Source of the DNA: Mytilus californianus
Lineage: Eukaryota; Mollusca; Bivalvia; Mytilida; Mytilidae
Assembly (NCBI RefSeq): GCF_021869535.1
Contig: NW_026262668.1
Coordinates: 14,492,348 to 14,556,347 of the forward strand
Direction of reading: 5' to 3'
Length of the DNA stretch: 64,000 nucleotides
In this document: in pieces, positions 46,643 to 58,703 of the stretch
Position numbering within the stretch: the stretch's first letter is position 1
How the letters are laid out: every line of letters starts with the position of its first letter
The notes under the pieces: model-generated
Seen by the model: the letters and a program-made list of their open reading frames with translations, nothing else
The model's database searches: none
What the model was told of the DNA's origin: nothing
Program-made: the position numbers and the translations under genes

Positions 46643-48404
46643 TAAATTAGAGAAATGATCTTGCATAATATTCTTTTAAGTTCAAGTTACATAACTAAAC
46701 TTGAGGCACCCAGTATTCTAGGAGATTAAATATCTTATTTAAAGGTAACCGAATGCGACCGGGTTTAATAGTGCACCTGCAAATCTCAAAGGAGCATAGT
46801 TATTTTGTTCGTTTAAGGTAGTAGATTTTTTTTATCTAGATCATGTATGTACTTTTCAATGGTATAGATAACTGTAACGTTAGTACTAAGTATTTGTTTA
46901 TTTCATTTATTTTTTTTACCAAAACAGTGGGTTTTCTTGTAGTAATAAACGACTTCTATGACTTGTAACCCGTGTTTTAACTGACACCTTAACTTATCTT
47001 ATCATAATCATATGAAATATAGAGCTGTAAATTTTAAACTCAGTAACATTTTTTCTATCCAAATAATCGTTCGGTTCATAGTGTGTTTAACAATTATTAT
47101 CGAACAGGATACTTCTCGAGTACGAAGTAATTATGCTGGGTAGCAGTAGTAAACCAATTTTGATCTAGAAGTTCTGAAAAGACTAAACATTAAATTATTA
47201 AATCATTTCCAGTCTTATAGTCAGTTTTAAACTTATCCATTGCGGTAAATGCAGTACTGTTCAGACGAGCAGTCAATTAAGATATGTTCAATCTAAGTTC
47301 AGATTGTACAATAGTTATTTACATGTACACGTCAACAACATACTGAATTGTCGGAAAGGCTACTGAACCGTACTGAATTTACTGCAAGCGAAAAAGTCTG
47401 AACGGGACTGGATTTACAACAAGAAAATAATATTGTTATTACTTGATTGTTAAGCACTATACACAGGTATGTGTCGAATTCGTCATTGGCAACACTTTTT
47501 GTATCTAAGTGATAAATTCTAATTTAACAGGTATCTACCGGTTAGAAATAGATAGATGCCGATCAAAAAAAAATGTCACACTGAAAGCCCTAATAGTTAA
47601 TAAAAGGTCAGAAAGAAGCCATTTAGGGGACTTGAATCCAGGAATTTTATTTTCAAAAACGTTGTGGTGTATTGTTGTTTTCTCTTATTAAGCCCCTTTA
47701 TGAATTCGGTGCCGACATCAGGATTGTGATAGTCTCTGTTGAATTTGTTCATACCTGAATTTCCTGGAATTAGACCTGGTTATATGTTGCTAGGTTGCTT
47801 CCTTAATGGGATTATAATTTATAATCACCTTTTTATTTATATAATCTGAACATTTCTTTTCATATAAGTCGAATCGACTTTACATAAATCAACAATCTGG
47901 TCACTTATCTCTAAACAGATTTATCTATTTTTTTTGTTATATATTATTCCACATTCATTTACTCTTTATTATTGTTATAAAGAGATCTCCGTACAATAAG
48001 TTTTGTTATACATTATACATAACAAAATCACCTGTTATAAACTAGATACTGTGTAAATTCATTTAGAGAGAGAAAAAATTGACATACATAACAAAACATA
48101 TAAAGATGGATAATGTGTCAAAGGACATGTGTAGTTTAGGGCAATTAATTTTCAGAAATCAGGATCAGTGAATTTCAACTACATTATATATGCAGTATAA
48201 CGTGTAAGGCTAAAGGGATAGATGATACCACCGGACCTTATCTCACTATCAATGGTGACAGCAGAACCAAAAGTATTAATACATAAAAAGACAAAATATT
48301 AAATTAACATTTTAAAAATATTCAATGGCTCTCCCGTAAAAATGGAATTGGTCAAGTACATAAAACACACAATTACCATGACAAGAACATACAAATTACT
48401 GTAC
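46643..48404. other. Intron between exons 1b and 2, right part
   Basis: I see nothing supportable beyond AT-rich sequence. Confidence 0.5.
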
Positions 48405-48535
48405 CTTGAAGCGCGTCGTCTAAAATAGTCCTCTTTGGACCATGTCGATCGGCTTAGTGTCTCAAGTCTAAAATTACTAGGACGCCTCCTTTTGAAATTG
48501 CACAGAGACTGTGATCTCAGTCTAAAACCGTTCAT
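48405..48535 (-). CDS. GARNL3: GARNL3 alternative first coding exon 1b
   Basis: It opens with ATG at 48535-48533 (A at -3) and runs 43 codons plus two bases to the donor CTTCAAG/gtacag. It encodes MNGFRLRSQSLCNFKRRR, then PSNFRLETLSRSTWSKED and YFRRRAS. The trailing AG joins exon 2 in frame. I have no direct match in other species. The call rests on the open frame, the fitting phase and the parallel with exon 1a: both start M-x-x-F-R-x-R-S-x-S and end FRRR plus two residues plus AG. The protein start is basic and probably disordered. It is only 2.9 kb from exon 2, which suggests an internal promoter upstream of 48535; I see no unmistakable core promoter motif. Confidence 0.75.
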
Positions 48536-48988
48536 TATTTCGAGAAATCACAGTTTACAATCTCTGACACTCACGACATCTATCACCCCCTAATGGATGA
48601 AAGGTTACGTAAAATTTATTGAAAATCAATCAGTCAATCAAGAAATATTGAAAGTATAGTGATATAGACTCGTGTAAGTTTCCTTACGATAGATCACTAT
48701 AGATCTTTCATATAAATTTCCTAAAGGTAAAGTGTCGATGGATGTTGGAGATTTTATATCATTACACTGCTGATGAGAAATCAATGGATGAGTTGTTGTC
48801 AACAGTGTCTCCGTTTGATGAAATTATGGCATTTATCACATCATCTTACACAATTAAATATTATTATACATGAATCCATTATTTTGATGATAGATTGTTG
48901 CTATAGTCGAATTTTCTACTGGACAGGAAACATACCAGTCACAAGCTTACACGAAAGTGTGCAACGCATATAATTGAATTATTGTTAT

Positions 48989-49457
48989 GGTATAGAACCA
49001 CTAATTCAGGCCCGGTCGGAAAGAACATACAAGAAAGTAGTACATATTTTAAACAAAATAGTTCCTACGCATAGCTGTGTCCTTGTCAATAGTGGGAATA
49101 TTTGGGTAGTTTTAGTATCAAATGAAAGCTTGGGGACTTGGGATCACTGTAGAACCCTTGTTGAAAGTTTTATTTGAATAATAAAGAAGTATATGAAATT
49201 TGAATAGGAGGGCTCATTTGGCCTGTTGTTCATATCAGAAGTTCCTGTTTTTGTACTATCAAACTTCCGGGAACCAGTATGCTCTAAAATGCAATTAAAG
49301 GTATGCTGATTTTTTCACCACAAGACAGGATAAGGTACAGTTTTGACATGAAATAACTGCCACTTTATTTGAACTTAAGACAAAGTAGCCATTAATGCTT
49401 GAAATTGCAGAAATTAACATAGAAAGCAATGGGGCTATGAATTAGTGGTTTTATACC
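48989..49457 (+). repeat. Left 469-bp direct repeat
   Basis: It is identical by eye to 50332-50800. It carries the inverted termini ggtata and tatacc itself. Confidence 0.92.
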
Positions 49458-50331
49458 TATTACTGACAGGCATGTGAAATTCTATTTTTAGAAATCATAC
49501 CCTTTACAGTGAAAATTGGTCACATTTGTTATCAGAAATCATGTTACATTATTTTTTTTATGTAACAATTATGTTAGTGTCAAATTACAACCCTCAAATT
49601 GCTACAATAAGGTATTTTAGCCTTTTTTGGTCATTTAGCATGCACACAGTTAAGATTTTACCTGAAATTTAAATTTTTGGATTATCTAACACTGAAACCA
49701 ATGAGACTTGTATATCATGACTAGTTTACAGTATAAATATTGTTTTTGGTCAAATTATCTAGTGAGTGTTCATGTTTTATTGTGTTTCTTAGTGAATTAT
49801 TTATTTCAAGGAAAATTGGTGTATACTTATACAGGATTTCCAAAATCTCACTTGAAATGCATTTTATAACCATTTTAGCAAGTTGTCTAGCTTGGAGATA
49901 CATAAATTGCTCTTGTTGATCCATGTTTATACATAAAAGTATGGTTTTTTACCAAATCACTCTCCTTTTCCAACATGTAGAAAAAAGGGGGGACAAAACT
50001 ATCAATTTTATTTTATGTTTGGACCTTTGTTTTTATATTCAAGGAAGAATCTCTGATAAAAATAAGACATATAGGTAAGAACACTGTTATTTGAGTAGAT
50101 ATTAACAAATCAGAACTGGTAAAAATTGAAAAAGTGTCATATCTGTCACTATTAGTATCTATATGTAGTTTTCTTTGTTTAACGCATATGCTACTACCAG
50201 TCCAATTTGAGCTTGAATTCAGTGATATAGTGTTTTGACAAAAGCTTGATGTGTTTTTCTATGCTAGAAATAGATCATAGAAGGAAATTAAGTCAAGCAG
50301 AAGTCATTATAACAAGTTTGGTGCTGTTATA

Positions 50332-50800
50332 GGTATAGAACCACTAATTCAGGCCCGGTCGGAAAGAACATACAAGAAAGTAGTACATATTTTAAACAAA
50401 ATAGTTCCTACGCATAGCTGTGTCCTTGTCAATAGTGGGAATATTTGGGTAGTTTTAGTATCAAATGAAAGCTTGGGGACTTGGGATCACTGTAGAACCC
50501 TTGTTGAAAGTTTTATTTGAATAATAAAGAAGTATATGAAATTTGAATAGGAGGGCTCATTTGGCCTGTTGTTCATATCAGAAGTTCCTGTTTTTGTACT
50601 ATCAAACTTCCGGGAACCAGTATGCTCTAAAATGCAATTAAAGGTATGCTGATTTTTTCACCACAAGACAGGATAAGGTACAGTTTTGACATGAAATAAC
50701 TGCCACTTTATTTGAACTTAAGACAAAGTAGCCATTAATGCTTGAAATTGCAGAAATTAACATAGAAAGCAATGGGGCTATGAATTAGTGGTTTTATACC
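50332..50800 (+). repeat. Right 469-bp direct repeat
   Basis: It is identical by eye to 48989-49457, with constant offset 1343. Confidence 0.92.
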
Positions 50801-50804
50801 TTAT

Positions 50805-52924
50805 ACGATTGCCATGAAAACACAAATCCGGTCGTCAGATGCTTTTAATATATCCCATAGATAGAATATATATATTCATCAGACAGGACTTTTAAACTAA
50901 ATATAGAAGCAATTGACTTTTGCCGGGGTAGCAACTTCAGCGTAATTGAATCGATTATTTCTTATGAAATGCGACTTATAGCGATGCATAGGTCTCTTTT
51001 CTCCGTAATCCTCCTTTGTCTTTATAACATACAACTAATTGTAGTAACCACTCCTTATTGCAGAATAAGAAATTAAATTAAATATTGTGACACTATTCCT
51101 TATATTTTAGCCGGCAGGTCTTTGCAATACTTTCCTATTTATGACTTAAATAAAACAAGTGTTAATTCTGTTTATCACCATAAAATACGTTACACTTTTA
51201 CTTTACGCACAAAATGTCGCAGTAGAATTTACTTCCTAACAGAATAAAAAATAACAACTATAGATCTAAAGTATTTCGCCACTTTTTTCCTGTTTTTTCG
51301 ACTTGATCATTTGTGTCAGAAAGAGAATACACTATTTTCGTACCGTAATCTATTTGTAATTAACTTTTCAATCAGAATCTTATATCGGTCAGGTTTGAAT
51401 AAGATAACATAAATAATTAAAACACATCCAAGTATACATTGTACAATCCACACTTGTTTTCTTTAACTGTTAGCATATTCCATTTATATGGTATACCAGT
51501 TCGTATTTGTAAAATTAAATGTGTAATGCAATCGCACGATGAAAGAATTTTTTACATATGTAAACCATCCAATACCCAAATTTAGATAGGAATAAATGAA
51601 TTTTGAAAAAAGTCATATGTTATGATAACAAGGATTAATGAATGAATTTAAGTGAGTCTTTTTACTTGTCACATTCAAATAATTCGTCTTTGTCTTGTTC
51701 GAGATAGAGGGATGCTAATGTTTTTCGTTTTTGTACATGGAAATATTTTTTTTTTAAGTTAATTGAATCAATAAAACAAAATTTAGTCTGAATCACAAAC
51801 GGGTTCTCGCAAAGACTATCAGTTGATCTTGACAATCAGACTATCTTTGATGAGGGTTTTTTCAATACTTTTAATTAAGATTATTCCATATAATCAAGTG
51901 CCATTGTGTTGTGTGCGTTGTGATAATATCACTACTGACTCAGTACCGTACAAGTGATTATCAGCCCCCGATAGTGCAGTCCGATCATTGGCAATGCTTC
52001 AATGTAAATTTATTTTATTGTCGAACAAAACGAAGAAGGCCAAGTTATTCAGAGACGGCATACGATACAGAAAAGATCTCCTGTTGATTTTTCTTTAAAA
52101 TTTTGACAAAAATTCAATTTTGATATGCAGTTATGAGGTCTATCGAATTATGCAAAGAAGTTCATGAATTACTTGTCGGAACATTTCAGTTTGATTTTAG
52201 CTAGCTTGATGTTTCCATTTTTGAATACGTTGTCAACAAAATGGTGAAACTTTCAAACGAAAAGAGATACTTTCGCCAGCTTTTTTTTTTTTTTGTAAAA
52301 GTGTTCCTGGGTTTATACACTTTGTAGGTAGGTAAACTATCCTTGTAACAGTATAACCCACGTTTGACGTAGGCCAAAGTGCATATAAAACACAATTCTT
52401 TCTAGAATCTATCATGGTACTTCAACTCGCCCTTCAATTAGATTGTACCCGAGAAAATTCCTCTCGTTTTCAAAACCATAGATAATCTATAATTATGCGC
52501 ATATCCTTGATGTGATTATAAGGCGTCTGTAAATGTCAATAGAGGCACGACTGTAATATCATGTAATAGTATATTAGCATCTCCTCTGAAGCATATTATA
52601 CGGGGTTTATTGCTTTTCTAATATTAGATGCTGCATGAGATGATTTAAATGTGAGCAATTAGTGAGCTTTGATGTTTTACCTCTACAATATGTGGACAGT
52701 GTGTTTACACATCTGTAAATCTTTGCAGAAGCGTTTAAGTTCCAAACTGACAACCAGTCTACTTCAGATTAAGTGCAATGGTTATGACGAGAACAGAACG
52801 AACCCTTTTTATACGGAGGTCACAAATCAACAATTAAAAAAAACAAAACTGAATGTTAATAATAGTCCACATAATTATAATCATCCTCCTATATTTAAAG
52901 ACACCAGTTCCAAATTAAACCTTG
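50805..52924. other. Intron 1a, no recognisable feature
   Basis: A T run lies near 52281-52295. No exon or named repeat is seen. Confidence 0.5.
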
Positions 52925-52929
52925 TTAAA

Positions 52930-53149
52930 GGCACTTCACTGGCACTGCATGTAGTAGGATATCAAGATTGACATTATCAAAGTTCCTTAGTTTTCGAAAG
53001 AGCTCATATCTCTGATAAATGTAAAATGGACAAACATAAAAGAAATGAAAATTATCTTCTATCGGATCTCCACAGGCACATACAGAGTCGTCTGGCAAAT
53101 GATTACAGAAGAATATTCCATGAATATATTCTAAGCTTTTAAGTAACAC
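52930..53149 (-). pseudogene. Non-LTR retrotransposon (LINE) C-terminal fragment
   Basis: The minus strand reads FCNHLPDDSVCACGDPIEDN, then FHFFYVCPFYIYQRYELFRK. The C-x-C-G...H-F-F-x-x-C-P zinc-knuckle-like motif followed by YxxxRxxLF is typical of the C-terminus of LINE open reading frame 2 proteins. Nothing upstream belongs to it, so it is a 5'-truncated relic. Confidence 0.72.
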
Positions 53150-54305
53150 GAGTTCGTTTAACAGTCTTTCTTAGGAATGCTAAAAAAGCGACGGTGAAAC
53201 CCAACTATCTTACATTTCCCGTAATTTGAACTCTTGTGGATAGTTGTCCCTTTGACAGTCATACCCCTTATTTTATTTAAACATTATAAACGCTTCTCAG
53301 ATTTAAAGATTTGAAAAGACATCAATTTTCGAAATGCAATTCTTGTACAGTGAAAAGTGTTATTATCTACCTTTACCAAAGTCTATCATTACTACTTCCG
53401 GAGTATTATCTCCACCAGTTGTCGTATTTACCAGGAAATATGAATAATCTTTAAACTAGTCACAATCTAATATGTACGATTTAAGTCTATATGTATATTC
53501 TCAAATCAATGTACTTTGTGTATTGCTTAAAAAAATGGATGATAGAGCTTGAAAACAGATTACAATGTGTCCAAAGACAGGATTTACTGTTATGTTTGTA
53601 CACTCATTGTTATACATTAATCATGTTATTATAAATAAAGGAAGAGATGTTGCTTATATCCATGTTATTATGAATAACAGTAGATTTGTTGGGGCATCAA
53701 TGAGACAGTAACAATTATACAACTTAAAACTAAACTGTAAAGACTCAGCTCTAGATCAAAATCGCCTTGTGAGTGATGATTTGAAGACAAACTACACAGC
53801 AATTAACTTATATTCAACACCAAATTCTGTTCAAAAGACACATAATTAAACACTAACGAAAATCATTATGACTAAATTTATTGTTGAATAGATGTTGAAT
53901 GTATTCACAGTCTGTTTTTTGTTTTACTCGTGGGAATTTTAAGCTTCACATACCGTTTAAATAACTTGTTTATTTCTGAAGTCCATATACTTAAACTCTT
54001 CTTAAAAATTCCCACTAGTGAAATAACACAATGAATTATCAGGTATTTTGTGTTTATAAAGCACACCTAATCAATTGAAGCATAATGTGCTTATTACCAA
54101 ATGTAATAATGAAGTGTGAACTGAATTTAGACCAAAATATTACTGTACATAACATGTTTACAGTGAATAGCAGCTGCCAAGGATAAATCATAAGTCATAG
54201 AATGACTGACAACCTCATAGCTACAAAAAATGAAAGAGTCTGGAAAAAAGACTACAGGAGACTCTTGCATCGTAACTTTTCAATAGATAAACATTTTATT
54301 AATAT
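53150..54305. other. Intron 1a, no recognisable feature
   Basis: I see nothing supportable. Confidence 0.5.
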
Positions 54306-54400
54306 AATATAAGAAGATGTGGTATGATTGCCAATGATTTAATACCTATCCACTAGAGACCAAATGACGTGGACGTAAGCAACTAAGATATATCACATTC
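54306..54400 (+). repeat. Dispersed repeat family B
   Basis: It has ataagaagatgtggtatgat, tgccaatgatttaatacct and accaaatgacgtggacgtaa. Confidence 0.8.
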
Positions 54401-55289
54401 CGACCTTCATTTAGGTTGTTTGTACCATTATGATCTTAATGTTGGTTCTAACAAACTGGATTTACACCAACATATCAAAATGTGATTTCTTGGAAAGCAA
54501 GTTTTTCAAAAAACGCATACGTATTTGCTTTTTCACTTTCTCAACGACTTTAAGTGAAGCTAAGTGATGAGAGATATTAGAACAGTTCTAATGAAAACAA
54601 CGCAGAGCAACAAAGGCAGTACATACGTGTATTTGTTGACAACTTAATCTGTAAGAGGTTTAAAAGACTTGTAATGCCGTTATATGACAATCATTTGTAA
54701 CATATAGAATGTCTACCCCATCAAATGACTTGTTTTTCTGCAAATTTCTTTTACATACAATTCTCAATCGTACCGCCTCATCAAACAAAGCAGCGTGCAC
54801 TTTGTCCTTTTAAATTACATTTTGTTTTAAGTTTTGGGGAAAACATTATTTTTTCTTACATATAATCAATTTAATGTTGTTTTGTATATAGATATAAGAA
54901 GATTCTTTTAATAAAGAGATGTCTTTATTGCTTTTTGGGAAAAATCGTTTTCGAAAGATAAATGATTCGAATGACTTCTAATGCAAACGTTTGAAGCTTT
55001 AATGATTTCATATTTCAAATGCCGATGTTAGTTTTGTCAGTTTTACAAGTATTTCGTCAACAGACATAGACAATTAATTGCTCCCGAATGGCTACAGTCA
55101 CGTACAGTCACGTACAGTCACATACATCGCGTTTAAAAATGCAATTGAATATTTATACAATGAATAAAAGTCCACCGTTGAATAAGGTTCTAACGGCTAG
55201 ATTAATTTGATATATTTTACTTCCAAATAATAGTCAAATTGGAAATAAGAATGACTGTCAACCTGGAAGTAAGAAATAACTAATCTGAA
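54401..55289. other. Intron 1a, short direct repeats only
   Basis: A ten-base triplication (gtacagtcac) occurs around 55095-55128. Nothing else is recognisable. Confidence 0.5.
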
Positions 55290-55545
55290 GAATGAAACGT
55301 CTACTTAGAAAAGAGAAATGTCTACCTGGAATGGAGAAATGTCTACTTGTAACTTTGAACTGAGAAATATTAACATTGAACTGAGAAATGATAAATCGAA
55401 ACTAAGAAATGTCAACTGAGAAAAAGTCTGTGTGGAAGTGTGACATATCAACTATGAAATGTGGATACATAACAACAAGATGTCACAAAAGGTCTTCCAT
55501 ACATAGCAACAAGATGTCACTAAAGGTCTTCCATACATTAAAGAT
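55290..55545. repeat. Degenerate short tandem repeats
   Basis: First come loosely repeated gagaaatgtctac / ctgagaaatgtcaac words. Then there is a 35-bp tandem pair, acaacaagatgtcacaaaag then gtcttccatacat (about 55470-55542). Confidence 0.7.
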
Positions 55546-55687
55546 TTTAATAAATCCACCGATTATTCAAACAAACAGAAGTTGTCGTTTGTTGCTGTAT
55601 ATCATATTTGTTTTTCGTTTATTGTTTTGTACATAAATCAGACTTTTATTTTTCTCGTTTGAATAGTTTTACATTTGTCATTTCGGG

Positions 55688-55714
55688 GAATCATACCACA
55701 TCTTCTTGATCTTA
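55688..55714 (-). repeat. Dispersed repeat family B, core in reverse
   Basis: It reads aatcataccacatcttcttg. Confidence 0.7.
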
Positions 55715-56312
55715 TAATATTAAATAAAGAAAGAGGGTTAAACTGCCTTTTTGTTAGATCTCAGCCATTAACTAGTTTAACATGATCAGTGAAAAAAAAT
55801 TAAGGCTTCAAAACAGCAATGAAAGCGCTGTTCCTTTGCTTTTTGTGTGTTTTTGCTGTGCATGTACTGATTTTGTGTCATAGATGGATACGCCATATCA
55901 TTGCTTTCTCTCTTCAAAATATCGTGCAAGAAAAATGAGTGCAAGAAAAACACTTAACTCTGTAGTAACGCTTTTGGGTTGGCTCATATTTATTTGTCAC
56001 AAAAAAACACCTCTTTGTTGAATTAACTATGTCAATTTCGACATGTCATAAACTATGTCAATTTCAACATGTTTATGACAAGTCATCACAAATGACAGTC
56101 CTGCAATTATATGTCCAGATAATATCATTATATTCAATTATGAATAAAATTAACACAATTTCGTAAGGCTCGAATAATTTGATTTTTTTTTACATTTTAA
56201 GGGCCTCTTCTTTTAGCTTAATTTGGCCAATGGTTGTAGATATGTCAGCTGTTAAAAAAAGGTTTTTAGTAATGAAAATATTACAATGTTGAAAATGTGA
56301 GACGTCACTCTA

Positions 56313-56480
56313 AACACGTGCATGTGTAACCAGCTGGCAAATATTCACTCCATAAGAATGAGCCAATGGAGCAGCACCAATAAGTAAAAGGAATTTAACA
56401 ATAGAAAAAGAAATGTCGACTCGTTTGTTATAAATTATGGTATGAAGATTATTACCATGAGTAGATCTAATTTCAAGGTC
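56313..56480 (-). pseudogene. Degenerate Penelope-like RT fragment
   Basis: The minus strand reads LDLEIRSTHGN, NKRVDISFSIVKFLLL and PLAHSYGVNICQLVTHAR, parallel to LNLHLEIDNEG, DKRDDFGFPIVNFPFL and PAYGVYISQLIRYSRA of the copy at 34227-35404. It is an old, decayed copy. Confidence 0.75.
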
Positions 56481-56513
56481 TAAAATGTTCACTAAAACGG
56501 TCACTTTTAATAT

Positions 56514-56660
56514 ACAAATAAGGTGATGAGGTAGGATTTCCAATGAAACAACTATCTCCCAAATGACGTGGATTTTAGAAACAATAAGTCACTGTACGGA
56601 CTTCAACAATGAGCAAAACCAAGACATATACTCCGCTAAAACATAATCCGACATGACAAA
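56514..56660 (+). repeat. Dispersed repeat family B, diverged
   Basis: It contains aaggtgatgaggtaggattt, caaatgacgtggattttaga and actgtacggacttcaacaat. Confidence 0.7.
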
Positions 56661-56683
56661 ATGTCAAACAGTTCAAACGAATG

Positions 56684-58150
56684 ATCCCTATCGTCAGGCT
56701 TTGCTTGAACATAAATTGAAACCTATCGACAGGGTCTCCTTAAAATCTGGAATGATCCCTATCGTCAGGCTTTGCTTGAACATAAATTGAAACCTATCGA
56801 CAGGGTCTCCTTAAAATCTGGTATGACGCCTATCAACCAGCGACTCTTTTCACAAAAAATCTTACGATTAAAATTGATCGTAAGTTATACTGAAATGTGT
56901 TTGACTTACGAGTATTTTTACTCTTAAGATTTTTTGTGAAAAGAGCCGCAGATCGGATTAAAACCTTAAACGTCATCTATCGACAGGGTGTGCTTAAAAC
57001 CCAGAATGACACATATCGACAAGGTTTGCTTAATACCTAGAGTGACATCTATCGACAAAACTGCTTAAAACCCAGAATGACACCCATCGACAGAGTCATC
57101 TTAATACATAGAAATACAAGTACAGGGTTTGATTAAACGTAGAAAGGCACCTATCGACAGGGTCGGCTTAAAACTTACATGACATTTATCGACATAGTAC
57201 TTAAAACCTTTATGACATCTATCGACATAATACTTAAAACCTATATGACATCTATCGACATATAACTTAAAACTTATATGACATCTATCGACATATTACT
57301 TAAAACCTATATGATATCTATCTACATAGTTCTTTTAACCTAGAATGACGGTTATCGACAGGGTCTGGTTGAAAGGTTGAATTACACCTATATCGAGAGG
57401 GTTGGTTGAAGCCTAGAATGGTCTATCAAGAGAGTCCGATTAAAACCCAAAATGCTACACATCGACAGGGTCTGCATAAACACTAGAATGGCACCTATAG
57501 ACAAGGTCTGATTAATTTCTAGATAACATTTATCAACAGGGACTTTTTTAAACCTTCACTAGCTTCTATTGAAAAGGTCTGATTAAAACCTAGAATGACA
57601 GTTATCGACAGGATCTGCTTTGAGCCTAGAATGGTATCTACCAACAGGATCTGCTGATCCAAGAAAAACACATATCGATAAAATCTAGAATAACACCTAT
57701 TGACAGGGTGCGATTAAAACCTAGAACTACACCTATCGACAGGGTGTAATTAAAACCTAGAACTACACCTATCGACAGGGTATAATAAAACCTAGAACTA
57801 CACCTATCGATAGGGTGTAATTAAAACCTAGAACTACACCTATCGATAGGGTGTAATTAAAACCTAGAACTACACCTATCGACAGGGTGTAATTAAAACC
57901 TAGAACTACACCTATCGACAGGGTATAATAAAACCTAGAACTACACCTATCGATAGGGTGTAATTAAAACCTAGAACTACACCTATCGATAGAGTCTGGC
58001 TAAAAGTTTGAATAACACCTATCGACCAGGTCTGATTAAATCCTAGCACTACACATATAGACAGGGTATGCTTAAAACCTAGAATGACACCTATCCACAA
58101 AGTCTGCTTGAAACCTAGAATTACACCTATCGATTCATTTATCCAAACCT
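56684..58150. repeat. Large minisatellite, about 37-bp unit
   Basis: Roughly 37-38 units read like cacctatcgacagggtctgc then ttaaaacctagaatga. The first part contains a 71-bp tandem pair (56684-56821). The right-hand third (57700-58000) is most homogeneous. The 131-codon minus-strand frame at 57912-58307 with IGVVLGF repeats is a by-product of this array. A small foldback element interrupts it at 56843-56946. Confidence 0.93.
56843..56946. mobile_element. Small foldback element, copy 2, inside the satellite
   Basis: The ends actcttttcacaaaaaatct and agattttttgtgaaaagag are inverted repeats, about 104 bp in all. Inner blocks ttacgattaaaattgatcgt and acttacgagtatttttactc match copy 1 at 15110-15199. 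Its clean position between satellite units makes insertion plausible. Confidence 0.8.
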
Positions 58151-58160
58151 GTTTAGACTC

Positions 58161-58176
58161 GGGGGGGGGGGGGGGG
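58161..58176 (+). repeat. G homopolymer
   Basis: This is a run of 16 G next to the satellite edge. Confidence 0.9.
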
Positions 58177-58251
58177 TTAGAGCTTACAAATATATTGCAT
58201 ATACACACTAATCTATGGCTGATGAACGATTGTTGACTTATCATATCCATT

Positions 58252-58450
58252 GGCTTATTTAGGATTCGTAGTGTTGTCTTATTGATGTATACCCATATCT
58301 CCTTCATTTAGGATTCGTAGGGTTGTTGTCTTATTGATGTATACCCATATCTCCTTCATTTAGGGTTTCGTAGGGTTGCTGTCTTAGTGATGTATACCCA
58401 TATCTCCTTCATTTAGGATTTGTAGGGTTGTTGTATTATTGATATAACCT
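58252..58450. repeat. Tandem repeat, about 53-bp unit, four copies
   Basis: Units read catttaggattcgtagggtt then gttgtcttattgatgtatac and ccatatctcctt. Confidence 0.9.
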
Positions 58451-58703
58451 ATATCTCTTTCAATTCAAAGTTATTCTTACATTTCATCAATAGTTTGGAA
58501 CTGGAGCTTAATCAACATTGTTGCTTCTATTATAAATATAATATACATCATACTTGATATATTAATGAAGTACACCAAAACCATTCATTCCTGTAATAAC
58601 ATTTGATCAAACATTAAAAAAAAACACATTTTCACGGAGCTGTTTTTATTTCATTTACTATTATTACCAATGCCAAAAATGAGATTTATTGTATATTGCC
58701 TAC
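58451..58703. other. Intron 1a, first bases
   Basis: I see nothing supportable here. Confidence 0.5.

Larger units (their letters stand above)
48989..50800. mobile_element. Composite element: two 469-bp direct repeats with TIRs
   Basis: The outer ends ggtatagaaccactaattc and gaattagtggttttatacc are 19-bp inverted repeats with one mismatch. The element is flanked by the putative target duplication ttat (48985-48988 and 50801-50804). The first and last 469 bp are direct repeats without a difference that I can see, around an 874-bp AT-rich interior. No coding region is recognisable. It lies immediately upstream of exon 1b. Confidence 0.8.

Noticed and set aside
52669..52971. 100-residue plus-strand frame
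   Set aside because: No similarity or splice context; it overlaps the end of the LINE relic on the other strand.
57912..58307. 131-residue minus-strand frame with repeated IGVVLGF
   Set aside because: It is a translation of the 37-bp satellite; no splice sites, and the periodicity explains the open frame.
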